Assembly (NCBI GenBank): GCA_036502625.1
Contig: DASXYG010000066.1
Coordinates: 1-43,648, forward strand
DNA: 43,648 nt
Source of the DNA: DASXYG01 sp036502625
Lineage (GTDB): Bacteria > Actinomycetota > Actinomycetes > Streptosporangiales > Streptosporangiaceae
Reading direction: 5' to 3'
Positions 1 to 6,177 of this stretch are shown here, in pieces. The translations under genes were made by a program, and so were the position numbers. Below the pieces are notes generated by a model that searched no databases, had not been told where the DNA came from, and saw only the letters and a program-made list of their open reading frames with translations. Position 1 is the first letter of the stretch. Each line of letters starts with the position of its first letter.

Positions 1-2
1 AC

Positions 3-362
3 ACCCCCCGCAACCTCGACGGCCTCACGAGTCCCCGGCAACCTCAGCGCGACCCCCGGCAACCTCCGCAACCCCCAGCGCGACCCAGGAACCTCCGCGC
101 CCCCTGCGCGACCCGGGCAACCTCGGCGACCTCGGGCGGCCAGCGCAAGCCCACACCCGGACGCCCCCGCACCCACCCGGGCCGCACCATCCCCCCGCGA
201 CCTCAGGCATGCCACCGCAAGGTGGCGCCAGTCACTGACACCTGGCTGGAAACCCCCACCAAAAGCCTGGACGAACACCTAACCCAATCCCTCAAAACCC
301 TCCGCACCCTCACGTACCACCCACCCCAAGCCACCGAGCCTCAAACCGCTTCGCCTCCGTAA
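3..362 (+). CDS. possible 3' end of a gene entering from the left edge
   Basis: Frame 3 of the plus strand is open from the first bases of the window to a TAA at 360-362. The first two thirds encode a low-complexity Pro/Arg/Gln-rich stretch. The last ~40 residues look more like real protein, with an acidic/leucine segment (TDTWLETPTKSLDEHLTQSL) followed by a Pro/Thr tail. No start is visible, so this would be the C-terminus of a gene beginning outside the window. It overlaps the end of the converging paralogue gene (341-649) by 22 bases. In a GC-rich genome open frames arise by chance, so this may be spurious. The strand also carries imperfect repeats of the octamer GCAACCTC (about 10-125). 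Confidence 0.25.
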   Translation, partial: TPRNLDGLTSPRQPQRDPRQPPQPPARPRNLRAPCATRATSATSGGQRKPTPGRPRTHPGRTIPPRPQACHRKVAPVTDTWLETPTKSLDEHLTQSLKTLRTLTYHPPQATEPQTASPP

Positions 363-649
363 AGCTCCCGCCACAGCCGCTCAAGAAATTTCCGATCGCT
401 CCCGTCCTCGTAAGCGACCGCCTCGAACAAAGCCCCTTCCGGAAGCACACTCGGGTCCCGCACGACGGCACGCAACTCCTCCTTGAAAACCCGCATGCTC
501 GCCCCCTCCCCGCCTTGATCGCTGTACCGCGCCGCCTCCTGAAGCAGGGGAAACTTGGTGTCAGCCTCAGGGTTGACGTAGCTTTCGAGCGTGCTAAGCA
601 GCGTCGCGAATGGCGCGTCAGGATCGCGATCCCAGAATGGCGCGGTCAC
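341..649 (-). CDS. small tandem paralogue B2, putative immunity protein
   Basis: A 102-residue protein starting at GTG 649, 13 bases after the previous paralogue's stop, with a purine-rich GAGGGGGA-like site in between. It is the last of five tandem paralogues downstream of a toxin-like gene. All share a C-terminal block of the form RVFKEELRAVxRDPxVLPEG, then an EDGS(D/E)RKFL(D/E)RLWRELYG ending. B2 is closest to B1 (1254-1535; shared LESYV-P-E, KFPLLQE, SDQGG) but has an N-terminus like copy A (FWDRDPDAP). It has no signal peptide or membrane segment and is probably cytosolic. Small acidic proteins in multi-copy arrays beside a polymorphic toxin are usually immunity proteins. That role is inferred from context; the family is not recognised with certainty (CdiI-like is one possibility). 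Confidence 0.72.
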   Translation of the reverse strand: MTAPFWDRDPDAPFATLLSTLESYVNPEADTKFPLLQEAARYSDQGGEGASMRVFKEELRAVVRDPSVLPEGALFEAVAYEDGSDRKFLERLWRELYGGEAV

Positions 650-662
650 GGAGTGATCCCCC

Positions 663-959
663 TCAGACCTGCTCATCGCCGTAAAGCTCCCGCCACAACC
701 GATCGAGAAACTTCCGCTCAGACCCGTCCTCGAACGAGGCCGCCTCGAACAGCGTCCCCTCGGGCAGCACCCCCGGGTCACGCATCACCGCACGCAACTC
801 CTCCTTGAAGACCCGCACCCACTCCCGATCGGTATGCGACAACGACCGCTTAAGCGCAGGCATGTCTTCATTCGCGTCGGGGTTCAGATAATTGAATATG
901 ACGCCCAGTAGCGTCGCGTACGGCGCATCGGGATAACGGTTCCAGAATGACCCGGTCAC
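663..959 (-). CDS. small tandem paralogue A2, putative immunity protein
   Basis: A 98-residue protein from ATG 959. It is nearly identical to paralogue A1 (1549-1845): I see only K/R, V/A and Q/P substitutions in the C-terminal half. Features are an N-terminal SFWNRYPDAPYATLL, a middle region with NYLNPDANEDMPALKR, and the shared RVFKEEL...VLPEG and FLDRLWRELYGDE blocks. It begins 12 bases after paralogue C ends and is followed 13 bases later by B2, so the array is probably one transcript. The near-identity to A1 at both DNA and protein level points to a recent ~886-base tandem duplication. The immunity function is inferred from the neighbouring toxin-like gene. Confidence 0.75.
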   Translation of the reverse strand: MTGSFWNRYPDAPYATLLGVIFNYLNPDANEDMPALKRSLSHTDREWVRVFKEELRAVMRDPGVLPEGTLFEAASFEDGSERKFLDRLWRELYGDEQV

Positions 960-971
960 ACGTGACTCCCT

Positions 972-1241
972 TCAGACCGGCTCATCGCCGTAAAGCTCCC
1001 GCCACAACCGATCAAGAAACTTCCGCTCAGACCCGTCCTCATACTCCGCCGCCTCCGCCAAAGCCCCCTCGGGCAGCACCCCCGGATCCCGCATCACCAC
1101 GCGCAGCTCTTCCTTGAAAACGCGCATCATCTCCCCCTCGGTGTTCTTCACCGCATCCTGGAGCATTTCCATGTCGGCGTAATGCTCGGGGTGCAGGTAA
1201 CGCTCGATGACGCGCAGCAGCGTCGCGTACGGCGTAGTCAC
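972..1241 (-). CDS. small tandem paralogue C, putative immunity protein
   Basis: An 89-residue protein from ATG 1241, the shortest of the five paralogues. It lacks the SFWNRYPDAP N-terminus of copy A and begins directly with TTPYATLLRVIERYLHPE. A variable middle (HYADMEMLQDAVKNTEGEMM) leads into the common RVFKEELRVVMRDPGVLPEG block and EDGSERKFLDRLWRELYGDE ending. The variable middle between conserved ends is what one expects if the paralogues bind different partners. It is separated by 12 bases from B1 and from A2. Probably a cytosolic immunity protein of unrecognised family, co-transcribed with the toxin-like gene. Confidence 0.74.
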   Translation of the reverse strand: MTTPYATLLRVIERYLHPEHYADMEMLQDAVKNTEGEMMRVFKEELRVVMRDPGVLPEGALAEAAEYEDGSERKFLDRLWRELYGDEPV

Positions 1242-1253
1242 AGCGCCACTCCT

Positions 1254-1535
1254 TCAGACCGGCTCATCGCCATACAGCTCCTGCCACAACCGATCGAGGA
1301 ATCTCCGCTCAGACCCGTCCTCATACTCCGCCGCCTCCGCCAAAGCCCCCTCCGGCAGCACTCCCGGGTCACGCATCACCGCCCGCAGCTCGTCCTTGAA
1401 AACGCGCATACGCGGATCCGAACCGCCTTGATCGCTGCGCCTTGCCTCCTCTTGGAGCAGCGGAAACTTGATATCGGTCTCCGGATGAACGTAGCTCTCG
1501 AGGATGCTCAGCAACGTCGCGTACGGCGCAGTCAC
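1254..1535 (-). CDS. small tandem paralogue B1, putative immunity protein
   Basis: A 93-residue protein. I chose GTG 1535, 13 bases after the stop of A1 and behind a GAGGGGGA site, over the longer open frame reaching 1757, which runs through A1 in another frame. It starts TAPYATLLSILESYVHPE and carries KFPLLQEEARRSDQGG, like B2, then the shared RVFKDELRAVMRDPGVLPEG and EDGSERRFLDRLWQELYGDE blocks. Relative to B2 it lacks nine residues (FWDRDPDAP), flanked by AP dipeptides in B2, so a 27-base slippage deletion is a simple explanation. Probable cytosolic immunity protein. Confidence 0.74.
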   Translation of the reverse strand: MTAPYATLLSILESYVHPETDIKFPLLQEEARRSDQGGSDPRMRVFKDELRAVMRDPGVLPEGALAEAAEYEDGSERRFLDRLWQELYGDEPV

Positions 1536-1548
1536 AGCGTGATCCCCC

Positions 1549-1845
1549 TCAGACCGGCTCATCGCCATACAGCTCCCGCCACAACCGATCGAGGAACCTC
1601 CGCTCAGACCCGTCCTCGAACGAGGCCGCCTCGAACAACGTCCCCTCGGGCAGCACCCCCGGGTCGCGCATCGCCGCGCGCAACTCCTCCTTGAAGACCC
1701 GCACCCACTCCCGATCGGTATGCGACAACGACCGCTTAAGCGCAGGCATGTCTTCATTCGCGTCGGGGTTCAGATAATTGAATATGACGCCCAGTAGCGT
1801 CGCGTACGGCGCATCAGGATAACGGTTCCAGAATGACCCGGTCAC
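1549..1845 (-). CDS. small tandem paralogue A1, putative immunity protein
   Basis: A 98-residue protein from ATG 1845, starting only 10 bases after the stop of the toxin-like gene (1856-2857). This is the position expected of the cognate immunity gene. Sequence landmarks are SFWNRYPDAPYATLLG at the N-terminus, FNYLNPDANEDM, RVFKEELRAAMRDPGVLPEG, and RRFLDRLWRELYGDE near the end. Copy A2 (663-959) is almost the same protein. No signal peptide or membrane segment is visible. The assignment as immunity protein rests on gene order, size and the paralogue array; the fold family was not identified. Confidence 0.76.
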   Translation of the reverse strand: MTGSFWNRYPDAPYATLLGVIFNYLNPDANEDMPALKRSLSHTDREWVRVFKEELRAAMRDPGVLPEGTLFEAASFEDGSERRFLDRLWRELYGDEPV

Positions 1846-1855
1846 GACCGTCCCT

Positions 1856-2857
1856 TCAGTTCTTTGGGGGCTTGGGAAAAAGGTTCATGATCTCGTATCT
1901 GCTCCGGTCGTCCCGCGGCTGGATGAGGATTTTGATCGTGCCTCCTTCAAAGGTGTCGATCTTGCTCGACGTAGGCTCAACCGCGTCCGTCGGAGCGCCG
2001 TCACGCTGGGCCTTCACCCATGCGGCGCGGTTATCCATCGCCTTGTAGATGCTTCCGTCGATGGGAATGAGTCGGTAGCCCGCGCAGCTCTCGTGTCCCT
2101 TCGGCCCCAGGAGCTCATTGATCGGGATCTCGACCTCGCGGCGTTTGTCCTCGGGCTGGACGGTCCGGTCCAGCACCTTCCGTACGTCCGGATGCTCCAT
2201 CGCCCGTGCGACCGCCGTAGCGAACGCGTCCGGGTCGGAGATCGCGGTGGCCTCGTCCCTGCACACATGCCTCCGCGGCACCCCGTCCGCCCCGACCTTG
2301 AACGCGTCATCCGCCCGCCCCCGCGACACCGCATCCGGGTTCGCCGGATCGCAGAGTCGCTCCACCCGCTCCCGCGCCGCATCCCCCGATGCCGCCCCCT
2401 CATGCCGCCGCAGGTGGTGCCCCTCCCCCTGGTCCACCGTCGCGATCACCCGGCGGGCGTCCTCCGAGGCGACCATGGCGGGGCGTAACCACGGGCGCTC
2501 CGCCAGGTCCGCGGCGTTGAGGTGGCGCTCGGCGGCCTCCGTGCTCAGGCCGGGCATTTCCCGCAGCGACTCCCGGGGCGGCCTCGGACCGTCCGGGCCG
2601 GGCAGTTCGCGGTCGAGGGACTGGCGGTACGGGGGCTGCGCGAACGCCGGATCCCGCGCGGCCCGGTCCATCGCGGCGCGGATCTCCCGCCGCTCCGCCG
2701 CATACCGGTCCGCCCCCGGGAGCCTCTCCGCCCCCGGGAGCTGCTCCGGGCCGAGCCGCTCCGGGCCGCGTGGCTGCTCCATACCGCCCCGCCGCTCCGC
2801 GTGCGGCACGTGCGGCGCCTCGGGCGTCCGGTCGCCTCGCTCGGGAAACTCAGGCAC
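1856..2857 (-). CDS. putative polymorphic toxin or effector of unknown family
   Basis: A 333-residue protein if GTG 2857 is the start; ATG 2782 is an alternative, and neither has a clear ribosome site. Residues ~1-90 are a Pro/Arg/Glu-rich linker with repeated GPERL/PGAERL-type units. Residues ~110-230 are His/Arg/Asp-rich (GEGHHLRRHEGAASGDAARE, then RRHVCRDEATAI). The C-terminus contains VEIPINELLGPKGHESC, GYRLIPIDGSIYKAMDNRAA, DTFEGGTIKILI and ends MNLFPKPPKN. I do not recognise a named domain. The arrangement (low-complexity linker, distinct globular C-terminus, then immediately five small paralogous genes) matches polymorphic toxin/immunity loci. No signal peptide or WXG100/PT-type delivery domain is visible, so the delivery route is unknown. 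Divergent from the GNAT gene at 2925. Confidence 0.6.
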   Translation of the reverse strand: MPEFPERGDRTPEAPHVPHAERRGGMEQPRGPERLGPEQLPGAERLPGADRYAAERREIRAAMDRAARDPAFAQPPYRQSLDRELPGPDGPRPPRESLREMPGLSTEAAERHLNAADLAERPWLRPAMVASEDARRVIATVDQGEGHHLRRHEGAASGDAARERVERLCDPANPDAVSRGRADDAFKVGADGVPRRHVCRDEATAISDPDAFATAVARAMEHPDVRKVLDRTVQPEDKRREVEIPINELLGPKGHESCAGYRLIPIDGSIYKAMDNRAAWVKAQRDGAPTDAVEPTSSKIDTFEGGTIKILIQPRDDRSRYEIMNLFPKPPKN

Positions 2858-2912
2858 GCCACCATCATCCCCGCACGGGCCACCCGCCGCCCCCGTAACG
2901 GGAGCGCGTTGC

Positions 2913-2927
2913 GATACTCCCCGGATG
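2913..2927 (+). promoter_or_regulatory. leaderless-type -10 element for the GNAT gene
   Basis: GATACT at 2913-2918 is followed by six bases and then the ATG at 2925. No purine-rich ribosome site is present. The spacing is that of actinobacterial leaderless transcripts, where transcription begins at the A of the start codon. The same spacing recurs at several other genes in this window. Confidence 0.5.
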
Positions 2928-3416
2928 GACGGGACCAGCAGGTCAGAACCGGTGGAGTGGAGGCTGCGCCCGGCCGCCGCGAGCGACGTCGAGGCGATCG
3001 CGGAGCTGCGGGCGGTGGTGATGCGGGCGGATCTGGAGCAGCTGGGGCGGTTCGATCCGTATCGGGTCCGGCAGCGGTTCCGGGATGCGTTCCGCGCGGA
3101 GGACACCTCGGTCATCGTGGCCGGGGACGGGTTCGCGGGGTGTGTCGCCGTACGGCATGCCGCGGACGGGTGGTGGCTCGAGCATTTCTATCTCGCGCCC
3201 GGGCTGCAGGGGCGGGGGGTGGGGTCCGGCGTGCTGGGGGCGGTGCTGGCGCGCGGCGACGCGGAGGGCGCGGTCGTACGGCTGAACGTGCTGCGGGGCA
3301 GCCCTGCCCGGCGGCTGTACGAGCGCCACGGATTCACCGTGGAGTCCCAGGACCCGGTGGACGTGTTCATGGTCCGGCGACCCGGCGGAGCCAAGCCGGA
3401 CCCCGCCGGGACGTGA
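2925..3416 (+). CDS. GNAT family N-acetyltransferase
   Basis: A 163-residue acetyl-CoA-dependent N-acetyltransferase. The start at ATG 2925 is chosen because the domain begins just after it (WRLRPAAASDVEAIAELR) and a -10 element sits six bases upstream. The fold order is visible: N-terminal strand-helix, the central FAGCVAVRHAADGWWLEHFYLAP strands, motif A with the acetyl-CoA loop QGRGVGSGVL, then RLNVLRGSPARRLYERHGF, the usual GNAT C-terminal signature. The substrate cannot be told from sequence. It is divergent from the toxin-like gene with 67 bases between them, which may be coincidence. Confidence 0.87.
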   Translation: MDGTSRSEPVEWRLRPAAASDVEAIAELRAVVMRADLEQLGRFDPYRVRQRFRDAFRAEDTSVIVAGDGFAGCVAVRHAADGWWLEHFYLAPGLQGRGVGSGVLGAVLARGDAEGAVVRLNVLRGSPARRLYERHGFTVESQDPVDVFMVRRPGGAKPDPAGT

Positions 3417-3491
3417 TTCGCATCCCCCGACGGACGCGACCGCCTGGACGTGATCCGCGTCGCAGAAGCCTGGACGTGATCGACATCGCAG
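3409..3491 (+). repeat. three short direct repeats between genes
   Basis: Three copies of a motif of the form GGACGTGATYCGCRTC begin at 3409, 3446 and 3472. The last two also share a following GCAG and are 26 bases apart. The first copy overlaps the end of the GNAT gene. Function unknown; possibly a decayed tandem repeat or repressor sites for the downstream thioesterase gene. Confidence 0.45.
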
Positions 3492-3562
3492 GGCCTTGAC
3501 GGAAGGCGGAGGCGGGCGCGGGGGTTCGGGTCTCACGGGAGTCGAGACGCGGGAGGGCGTGC

Positions 3563-4045
3563 GTGAGCGAGATGACGGTCGAGATGTGGGACCGGCTCAG
3601 TGCCGTCGAGGTGATCGAGGCGATGCGCGACGGGGCGCTGCCGCGGTGGCCGCAGGACGAGCTGATCGGGTTGTGGGCCGCCGGGGCGAAGCCGGGGGTC
3701 GTGGAGATGCGGTGGGAGCCGACGCCGGAGGCGTGCAACCCGGCGGGCGCCGCGCACGGCGGCTACATCGCGATGGTCCTCGACAACGCCGTGTGCCTGG
3801 CAGGGGCGAGCATCGGCGAGCGGTTCGTGCCGCAGCTCACGCTCAGCCTCAACATCGACTACCTGCGCGCGATCCTGCCGGGCGCGGCGTACGCGGTACG
3901 CGCCGAGGTGGTCCACCCCGGCAAGAGCCGCATCGTGGTGAACGGCACCATCACCGACCCGTCCGGCCGCACCGCCGCCCAGGCCCACGCCGCGGTCACC
4001 CCCAACCGCGCCTTCACCGCCGGCCCGCCCCCGATGCCCGCCTAG
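3563..4045 (+). CDS. PaaI-type hotdog-fold thioesterase
   Basis: A 160-residue protein starting at GTG 3563, behind GGAGGG at 3552-3557. The hotdog signature is clear: CNPAGAAHGGYIAMVLDNAV (the HGG turn and catalytic acidic residue on the central helix), then QLTLSLNIDYLRAILPG, and VVHPGKSRIVVNGTITDPSGR. PaaI-family enzymes hydrolyse acyl- or aryl-CoA thioesters in the cytosol, often rescuing CoA or acting in aromatic catabolism. The substrate is unknown. Its stop overlaps the stop of the converging alpha/beta hydrolase gene (CTAG, 4042-4045). Confidence 0.88.
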   Translation: MSEMTVEMWDRLSAVEVIEAMRDGALPRWPQDELIGLWAAGAKPGVVEMRWEPTPEACNPAGAAHGGYIAMVLDNAVCLAGASIGERFVPQLTLSLNIDYLRAILPGAAYAVRAEVVHPGKSRIVVNGTITDPSGRTAAQAHAAVTPNRAFTAGPPPMPA

Positions 4046-4884
4046 GCGAGTCCGGCGAGGATCTCGACCGCGTCGTACGGCCTGACCAGCACGCCCACGT
4101 GGCTGGTGTCCAGCGAGCGGACGTCGAACGGGTTCTCCGGGGTCAGCGCGTCGGCCTCGCGGATGAAGCGGTCCTGGAGGGCGGGCGGCATCGAGCGGTC
4201 GCCGGTGAGCCTGATGTACGTACGGGGGATGCGGCCCCACGTCGCGGCCTGGGCGCGGTCGCCGGGGCCGCCGCCGTCCAGTGACTCGTCCGGGTCCATG
4301 GTGTTCATGAACGCCAGGAACTCCTCGTCGGTGCCGTCGGCGAGCATGGCCTCCTTCAGCCCGGCCAGCAGCCCCGGATCCGCGGTGCGCCAGTTCATCC
4401 GCAGCGCGCCCAGCTCCGCGGGGTTCGCGGCGAGCACCCCCGCCGTGTCGTTCAGCTTGCTGGTCGCGTTCTCCGGCCCGGCGGCGTACTCGGCGGCGGT
4501 GGCGTCCACGCAGCACCACGCCGAGATGTAGACGATCCGGTCGATCAGCTCGGGCACCGCGTTGCCCGCGCCGGTGAGCGCCAGCCCGCCGCGGCTGTGG
4601 CCGGCCAGGACGACCGGGCCGAGCTCGGCGGCGCGGCGCACCGTGGCCACGACGTGCGCGACGTCGTCGGCCAGCGTCACCGCCGCGCGCGACGACGGCG
4701 CGGACGCGAACGCGGCGAGGTCCTGCGGCGCCTGGTACGCCGCGGGGAACGCGGCGCCGAAGCCGTGGCCGGGCAGGTCGACGGCCAGCGACCGGTGCCC
4801 GCGCAACGCGAGCTCCCGTTGCGTGGCCGCCCAGCTCGCGGCGTTGCAGTTGGAGCCGTGGACCAGGATGAACGTTGCTGACAT
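4042..4884 (-). CDS. alpha/beta-fold hydrolase
   Basis: A 280-residue soluble alpha/beta hydrolase from ATG 4884. Landmarks are FILVHGSNCNAASW (oxyanion-hole HG), LAVDLPGHG, and the nucleophile elbow LAGHSRGGLAL (Ser in G-x-S-x-G). Late acidic residues and the His in DTSHVGVL complete the likely triad. The pattern resembles the small esterase/salicylate-esterase-like group of plant-type MES proteins found in actinobacteria. The substrate is not predictable. It converges on the thioesterase gene with a 4-base stop overlap and lies just downstream of the LacI gene (25 bases), so it may be transcribed with it. Confidence 0.88.
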   Translation of the reverse strand: MSATFILVHGSNCNAASWAATQRELALRGHRSLAVDLPGHGFGAAFPAAYQAPQDLAAFASAPSSRAAVTLADDVAHVVATVRRAAELGPVVLAGHSRGGLALTGAGNAVPELIDRIVYISAWCCVDATAAEYAAGPENATSKLNDTAGVLAANPAELGALRMNWRTADPGLLAGLKEAMLADGTDEEFLAFMNTMDPDESLDGGGPGDRAQAATWGRIPRTYIRLTGDRSMPPALQDRFIREADALTPENPFDVRSLDTSHVGVLVRPYDAVEILAGLA

Positions 4885-4909
4885 GCGGGGATTCTCCCAA
4901 AGCCCGCGG

Positions 4910-5911
4910 TCAGGCCGTGCCGCGGACCTCCAGGTGGGCGGGCAGGACGACCGGGCGCGGCACCGGCATGCCGTTCATCTGCGCGATCAGCAGCCGCGCC
5001 ATCTCCTGCCCCATGCGCTCCACCGGCTGGTGGACCGTGGTCAGCGGCGGGTCGGCGTGGCGGGCCAGGTCGGAGTCGTCGAACCCGATCACCGCGACGT
5101 CCTCGGGCACCCGCCGCCCGCGCGACCGCAGCACCCGTACGGCCTCAAGCGCCATCGGGTCGGACGCGGCGAACACGGCGTCCAGGTCGGGCCGCTGGTC
5201 GAGCAGGTCGCCCATGGCGCGCGCGGCGCTCTCCGGGCCGAAGTCGCCGGTGCCGACGAGGCCGTCGTCGAGGGCGAGCCCGGCCTCCTCCAGGCCGTCG
5301 CGGTAGCCGGTGAGCCGGTCGCGCCCGGCGCGCATGTCCGGCGAGCCGGTGATCGTGGCGATGGCGCGCCGCCCGGACGCCGCGAGGTACGCCACGGCCT
5401 GGTGGGCGCCGCCGACGTTGTCGACGTCGACGTAGACCAGCGCGCGCTGCCGGTGGCCGCCGAGCACCAGCGGCAGGCGCAGCCGGGTGACCAGGGCCGG
5501 AAGGGTGTCGTGGTCGTGCTGGGACAGCATCAGCACGCCGTCGACGTGGTGGCCGGCGAGGTAGCGCTCCAGGCGGGCGCGCTCGGCCGCCGACTGCGCC
5601 ATCGCCAATAGGAGCTGGAGCCCCGCGGCGGACAGCGCCGTGCCGATGCCGCGCAGCACCCCGGCGAAGAACGGCTCGGTGAACACCCGCTCCTCCGACT
5701 CCGACACCACGAGCGCCACCGTGTCGGTCCGCCGGGTGACGAGCGTACGGGCGGCGTGGTTCGGGACGTAGCCGAGCTCCTCGACGACGGCGAGCACGGT
5801 CTCCCGGGTGCGCGCGCTGACCCGGGGCGAGTCGTTGATCACCCGGGAGACCGTGCCCCTGGACACCCCCGCGCGCTCCGCCACCGCCTCGAGCGTCGGC
5901 CGTGTGTTCAC
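4910..5911 (-). CDS. LacI-family transcriptional repressor of the glycoside operon
   Basis: A 333-residue LacI/GalR regulator. I chose GTG 5911, preceded by a strong GGGAGGGAGG, because the helix-turn-helix starts right after it (LEAVAERAGVSRGTVSRVIN, then SPRVSARTRETV), giving normal family length. The hinge GYVPNHAARTL is followed by a periplasmic-binding-protein-like sensor domain with ALVVSESEERVFTEPFF, VIGFDDSDLARHADPPLTTV and the C-terminal LLIAQMNG. It is divergent from the sugar ABC/glycosidase operon. Three near-identical operator-like sites lie in between (5973-5986, 6116-6135, 6142-6155), so it probably represses both itself and the operon until an oligosaccharide binds. Confidence 0.93.
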   Translation of the reverse strand: MNTRPTLEAVAERAGVSRGTVSRVINDSPRVSARTRETVLAVVEELGYVPNHAARTLVTRRTDTVALVVSESEERVFTEPFFAGVLRGIGTALSAAGLQLLLAMAQSAAERARLERYLAGHHVDGVLMLSQHDHDTLPALVTRLRLPLVLGGHRQRALVYVDVDNVGGAHQAVAYLAASGRRAIATITGSPDMRAGRDRLTGYRDGLEEAGLALDDGLVGTGDFGPESAARAMGDLLDQRPDLDAVFAASDPMALEAVRVLRSRGRRVPEDVAVIGFDDSDLARHADPPLTTVHQPVERMGQEMARLLIAQMNGMPVPRPVVLPAHLEVRGTA

Positions 5912-5972
5912 GCCGCCTCCCTCCCGCCTCCGGACCGCGCCGCCACGCGGCCGGCCCGCAGCACGCAGCATA

Positions 5973-5986
5973 TGGGAGCGTTCACA
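5973..5986 (+). promoter_or_regulatory. LacI-type operator 1
   Basis: TGGGAGCGTTCACA, a CebR-like operator half-perfect around the GCGY centre. It sits 62 bases upstream of the LacI start, so it is placed for autoregulation. The same 14 bases recur at 6142-6155. Confidence 0.7.
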
Positions 5987-6115
5987 CGTCGCGTCAACTC
6001 CCCGGCCGCGATCATGGTCCACGCAGGTCGGAGCATGATCGCCGACGAACGGCCGACACATGCCCGTAACGGTTGCGTCTCGCGCCTTGACGCCCGGACG
6101 GACGGACGTTTTTCT

Positions 6116-6155
6116 CTGTGTGAGCGCTCTCACAGCGTAGGTGGGAGCGTTCACA
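6116..6155 (+). promoter_or_regulatory. paired LacI-type operators 2 and 3
   Basis: 6116-6135 is CTGTGTGAGCGCTCTCACAG, a 20-base inverted repeat with nine of ten positions matching, centred on AGCGCT. Seven bases on, TGGGAGCGTTCACA at 6142-6155 repeats operator 1. Both lie 23-62 bases upstream of the binding-protein start at 6178, where a bound repressor would block transcription. Confidence 0.8.
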
Positions 6156-6177
6156 CCCGATCAGGAGGCTTCGCAAA

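Noticed and set aside
10..125. Possible CRISPR or tandem repeat from GCAACCTC octamers
   Set aside because: Units are short, irregularly spaced and imperfect, without constant repeat-spacer structure. More likely low-complexity coding or GC-rich drift.
4562..5611. 349-residue plus-strand open frame over the hydrolase and LacI genes
   Set aside because: Shadow frame; both minus-strand genes have complete family signatures.
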